Shown: piece by piece, positions 4,129 to 6,266 of the stretch
Layout of the letters: each line of letters starts with the position of its first letter
How positions within the stretch are numbered: the stretch's first letter is position 1
Source of the DNA: an uncultured Angelakisella sp.
Lineage (GTDB): Bacteria > Bacillota > Clostridia > Oscillospirales > Ruminococcaceae
Length of the DNA stretch: 6,266 nt
NCBI GenBank assembly: GCA_910585535.1
Contig: CAJUFK010000159.1
Location: forward strand, 1-6,266
Direction: 5' to 3'
Translations under genes and position numbers: made by a program
Notes under the pieces: model-generated
Told to the model about the DNA's origin: nothing
Seen by the model: only the letters and a program-made list of their open reading frames with translations
Databases searched by the model: none

Positions 4129-5928
4129 ATGGCAGACGTAATGACAGGACTAAAGCGCACCAACTACTGTGGCGAAACCACCTCCGCCCTGACCGGCAAA
4201 GAGGTGGTGGTCTGCGGATGGGTGCAGAAGATCCGGGATAAGGGGATGCTGGTCTTTATCGACCTGCGGGACCGCTCCGGTATTGTACAGCTGGCCTTTG
4301 ACGATCAGACTCCCGAGGCGCTCCGGCAGAAGGCCCAGACCGCCCGGGCTGAGTTTGTCCTGATGGCCAAGGGCGTGGTGCGGGCCCGGGAGTCTGTGAA
4401 CAAGGACCTCCCCAACGGCGACGTGGAGGTCTACGTTTCCGACCTGCGGATCCTGGGCCGGGCCCAGACCCCGCCCTTTGAAATTACCGAGACCACCAAC
4501 GTCAAGGAGGAGCTGCGCCTGAAATACCGGTACCTGGATCTGCGCCGGGGGGAGATGCAGCGCAACCTGATGATGCGCCACCGTATTGTCAAGGCCGCCC
4601 GGGACTACTACGACCAGAACGGCTTTTTGGAGATCGAAACCCCCTGCCTCATCAAATCCACCCCGGAGGGGGCCCGGGACTACCTGGTGCCCAGCCGGGT
4701 TCAGCCGGGGAAGTTTTTCGCCCTGCCCCAGTCCCCCCAGCAGTATAAGCAGCTTCTGATGCTCTCCGGGTACGACCGGTATATGCAGATTGCCCGGTGC
4801 TTCCGGGACGAGGACCTGCGGGCGGACCGCCAGCCGGAGTTTACCCAAATCGACCTGGAAATGTCCTTCGTAGACGAGGACGACGTAATGACCGTCAACG
4901 AGGGGTTCATTAAGCACGTCTTCCAAGAGGTTCTGGGCAAGGAGATCCAGACCCCCTTCCGGCGGCTTAACTACCAGGAGGCCATGGACCGCTTTGGCAG
5001 TGACAAGCCGGACACCCGGTTCGGTCTGGAGCTTCAGGACATCACCGGCCTCCTCACCGGGACCGAGTTCAAGGTGTTCCGGGGGGCCATTGACGGGGGC
5101 GGTTCGGTGCGGGCCATCAACGCCAAAGGCGCCGCCGGGAAGCTCTCCCGGAAGGAGATCGACAAGCTGGCCGAGTTCGTCAAGACCTACCGGGCAAAGG
5201 GCCTGGCCTTCACCCGGCTGACCGCCGAGGGAGAAAGCTCCTCCTACGAGAAGTTCCTCACCCCGGAGGAGGCAAAGGCCATCCGGGAGCGGCTGGGGGC
5301 CGAGACCGGAGACGTTTTGCTCATCGTGGCCGACGCCAAGAAGGAAGTGGTTTACGACAGCCTGGGGGCTTTGCGGGTGCGTCTTGGGAAACAGCTGGAG
5401 CTTATCCCCGAAGGCAGTTTCGACTTTTTGTGGATCACCCAGTTCCCCCTCTTTGAATACGACGAGGAAGAAAACCGCTACGCGGCGAAGCACCATCCCT
5501 TCACCAGCCCCATGCTGGAGGACCTGCCCATGATGGAGACGGACAAGGAGCATTGCCGGGCCCGGGCCTACGACATGGTCCTCAACGGGTGCGAGGTTGG
5601 AGGCGGCTCCATTCGGATCACCGATCCGGAGATTCAGGAGCGGATGTTTGCGGCGCTGGGCTTTACGCCGGAGCGGGCACGGGAGCAGTTTGGCTTTTTG
5701 ATTGATGCTTTTGGATACGGCGCGCCGCCTCACGGGGGGATGGCTTTTGGGTTGGATCGTTTGGTGATGCTGATGCTGGGGTGTGATTCCATTCGGGATG
5801 TGATTGCTTTCCCCAAGGTTCAGAATGCCAGCGAGTTGATGACCGGCTGTCCGGACACGGTAGAAGAGAAGAGTCTGAAAGAACTCTCCATTAAAATAGA
5901 CACACCCTCCCCGGCGCTCCGCGGCTAA
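4129..5928 (+). CDS. aspS: Aspartyl-tRNA synthetase, bacterial type
   Basis: This class II synthetase charges tRNA-Asp in the cytoplasm. Its 599 residues fit the bacterial type: an N-terminal OB-fold anticodon domain (about 10-110, with CGWVQKIRDKG and FIDLRDRSGIVQ), a linker LKYRYLDLRR (131-140), motif 1 (about 145-172), the flipping-loop region STPEGARDYLVPSR (177-190), ALPQSPQQYKQLLM (198-211), motif 2 CFRDEDLRADRQPEFTQID (224-242), a bacterial GAD insertion (about 290-420), HHPFTSP (455-461), NGCEVGGGSIRI (486-497) and motif 3 GMAFGLDRL (537-545). A lysine (K38) occupies the RDxG position used to judge tRNA-Asn misacylation, so specificity is not predicted. The natural C-terminus appears to be LKELSIKI; the last eight residues TPSPALRG and the stop come from the downstream repeat. 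From about residue 504 codons turn from GAC to GAT and become G/T-ending. Confidence 0.97.
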   Translation: MADVMTGLKRTNYCGETTSALTGKEVVVCGWVQKIRDKGMLVFIDLRDRSGIVQLAFDDQTPEALRQKAQTARAEFVLMAKGVVRARESVNKDLPNGDVEVYVSDLRILGRAQTPPFEITETTNVKEELRLKYRYLDLRRGEMQRNLMMRHRIVKAARDYYDQNGFLEIETPCLIKSTPEGARDYLVPSRVQPGKFFALPQSPQQYKQLLMLSGYDRYMQIARCFRDEDLRADRQPEFTQIDLEMSFVDEDDVMTVNEGFIKHVFQEVLGKEIQTPFRRLNYQEAMDRFGSDKPDTRFGLELQDITGLLTGTEFKVFRGAIDGGGSVRAINAKGAAGKLSRKEIDKLAEFVKTYRAKGLAFTRLTAEGESSSYEKFLTPEEAKAIRERLGAETGDVLLIVADAKKEVVYDSLGALRVRLGKQLELIPEGSFDFLWITQFPLFEYDEEENRYAAKHHPFTSPMLEDLPMMETDKEHCRARAYDMVLNGCEVGGGSIRITDPEIQERMFAALGFTPERAREQFGFLIDAFGYGAPPHGGMAFGLDRLVMLMLGCDSIRDVIAFPKVQNASELMTGCPDTVEEKSLKELSIKIDTPSPALRG

Positions 5929-5968
5929 GGGTTGTGCCGGGGCCTAAGTTGTGCCTGGAGTCGGAAGC
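5901..5968 (+). repeat. 68-base tandem unit A
   Basis: Unit A matches unit B at 62 of 68 positions by direct comparison. It begins at the third base of the aspS GAC codon for Asp591, so it contributes the final codons and TAA stop (5926-5928). Its internal stem has a mismatch: ggcgc (5913-5917) faces gcggc (5921-5925). Confidence 0.85.
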
Positions 5969-5982
5969 GGGCTAGCGCCCGC
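5967..5982 (+). repeat. GC-rich hairpin between tandem units, right copy
   Basis: This is a perfect six-pair stem, gcgggc (5967-5972), loop tagc, gcccgc (5977-5982). It matches in position the hairpin at 241-256 in the left copy, where the fifth base pair is C-G instead of G-C when both are read in repeat orientation. Confidence 0.65.
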
Positions 5983-5985
5983 AGG

Positions 5986-6053
5986 CACACCCTCCCCGCC
6001 GCTCCGCGGCTAAGGGTTGTGCTGGGACTTAGGTCGTGCCTGGAGTCGGAAGC
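5986..6053 (+). repeat. 68-base tandem unit B
   Basis: This is the second copy of the unit, 17 bases after unit A. It contains a perfect five-pair hairpin, gccgc (5998-6002), tcc, gcggc (6006-6010). Its end forms the proximal arm of the 11-base inverted repeat. It corresponds to the single full unit at 170-237 of the left copy. Confidence 0.85.
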
Positions 6054-6266
6054 AGTAGAAGGTGGAAGGTAGAAATCGCCCCTTGCCAGGTTGTGGGAGG
6101 CGATTTTGCGCTTCGGACAGAATGCCGTTAGGACTCCAGGCAGGACCCACGTAAACGGCTGCGTAACGAAGGGTGTAAAGTTTAGGGCCGCCCTTTTCAA
6201 AGGACTGGGCGTAGTCCATGTTGGGCGCAGCCCACGTCCGGAGGACCCGAAGGGGCAAAGCCCCGT

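Larger units (their letters stand above)
5901..6266 (+). repeat. Right copy of the structured interspersed repeat, overlapping the aspS 3' end
   Basis: This is inverted relative to the left copy but in the same orientation with respect to the gene it follows. Order on the plus strand: unit A (5901-5968), hairpin (5967-5982), unit B (5986-6053), an 11-base arm tgcctggagtc (6037-6047) matched by gactccaggca (6132-6142), and a tail with tacgcagc-like, cctaaac-like and gggcgtag segments ending at ccatgttgg (6216-6224), where the left copy reaches the window edge. Inside, aaatcgcc (6073-6080) can pair with ggcgattt (6099-6106), though this inner stem is not kept in the left copy. Beyond 6224 the sequence continues with gcgcagcccacg and a ggggc-aaa-gcccc hairpin (6252-6264) with no comparison available. 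No transposase or terminal repeats are seen. Function unknown; amplification as a small mobile unit is inferred. Confidence 0.85.

Noticed and set aside
4150..5733. A 527-codon minus-strand open frame opposite aspS
   Set aside because: It is a shadow of GC-rich codon use on the other strand. aspS is unmistakable, and the antisense product is low-complexity with no recognisable domain.
5901..6053. A CRISPR array
   Set aside because: There are only two units, 68 bases long, with a 17-base spacer that is itself a hairpin, and no cas genes.
5925..6258. Minus-strand open frames of 82 and 91 codons in the right repeat, similar to frames in the left repeat
   Set aside because: The similarity is explained by the DNA repeat. 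Two different frames are open at once, and a one-base difference between copies shifts them. No supporting start signals were seen.
1..6266. A composite transposon bounded by the inverted repeats
   Set aside because: No transposase, terminal inverted repeats or target duplications are seen, and the cargo is core housekeeping genes.

Overview
The window is GC-rich, and its protein sequences look like those of Gram-positive Clostridia, most likely a gut Oscillospiraceae-type bacterium. The reasons are a MinD-like ATPase beside methylglyoxal synthase, a hisS/aspS pair, strong AAAGGAG-type ribosome binding sites and a two-helix zinc-ribbon membrane protein. This placement is inference from gene content and sequence style; no database was searched.

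Layout. Positions 1-269 hold one copy of a structured intergenic repeat. A small minus-strand gene (270-656) encodes a membrane protein with a C-terminal zinc ribbon. A divergent control region of about 200 bases follows. From 864 everything reads on the plus strand and is closely spaced, like one operon: a divergent MinD-like ATPase (864-1589), mgsA (1641-2054), hisS (2074-3417), a RelB/DinJ-type antitoxin (3442-3759), a frameshifted RelE/ParE-type toxin (3746-4074) and aspS (4129-5928). The gaps are 51, 19, 24, -14 and 54 bases. Positions 5901-6266 hold a second copy of the repeat in the opposite orientation.

How the parts relate. hisS and aspS charge tRNAs and are commonly neighbours in Firmicutes. 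Here a toxin-antitoxin cassette sits between them, and its toxin frame is broken by a one-base deficit while the antitoxin is intact. MgsA makes methylglyoxal from dihydroxyacetone phosphate as a bypass of lower glycolysis, but this copy lacks a histidine that is catalytic in the E. coli enzyme. The MinD-like protein keeps its Walker A and B motifs but has lost the switch I aspartates and the C-terminal membrane anchor. No minC or minE is present in the window.

The least explained structure is the repeat. Both copies lie immediately 3' of a stop codon and in the same orientation relative to the gene they follow. Both carry GC-rich hairpins at equivalent places, with base-pair swaps that preserve pairing. 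The right copy even supplies the last eight codons and the stop codon of aspS. It may be a mobile or amplified 3'-end RNA element.
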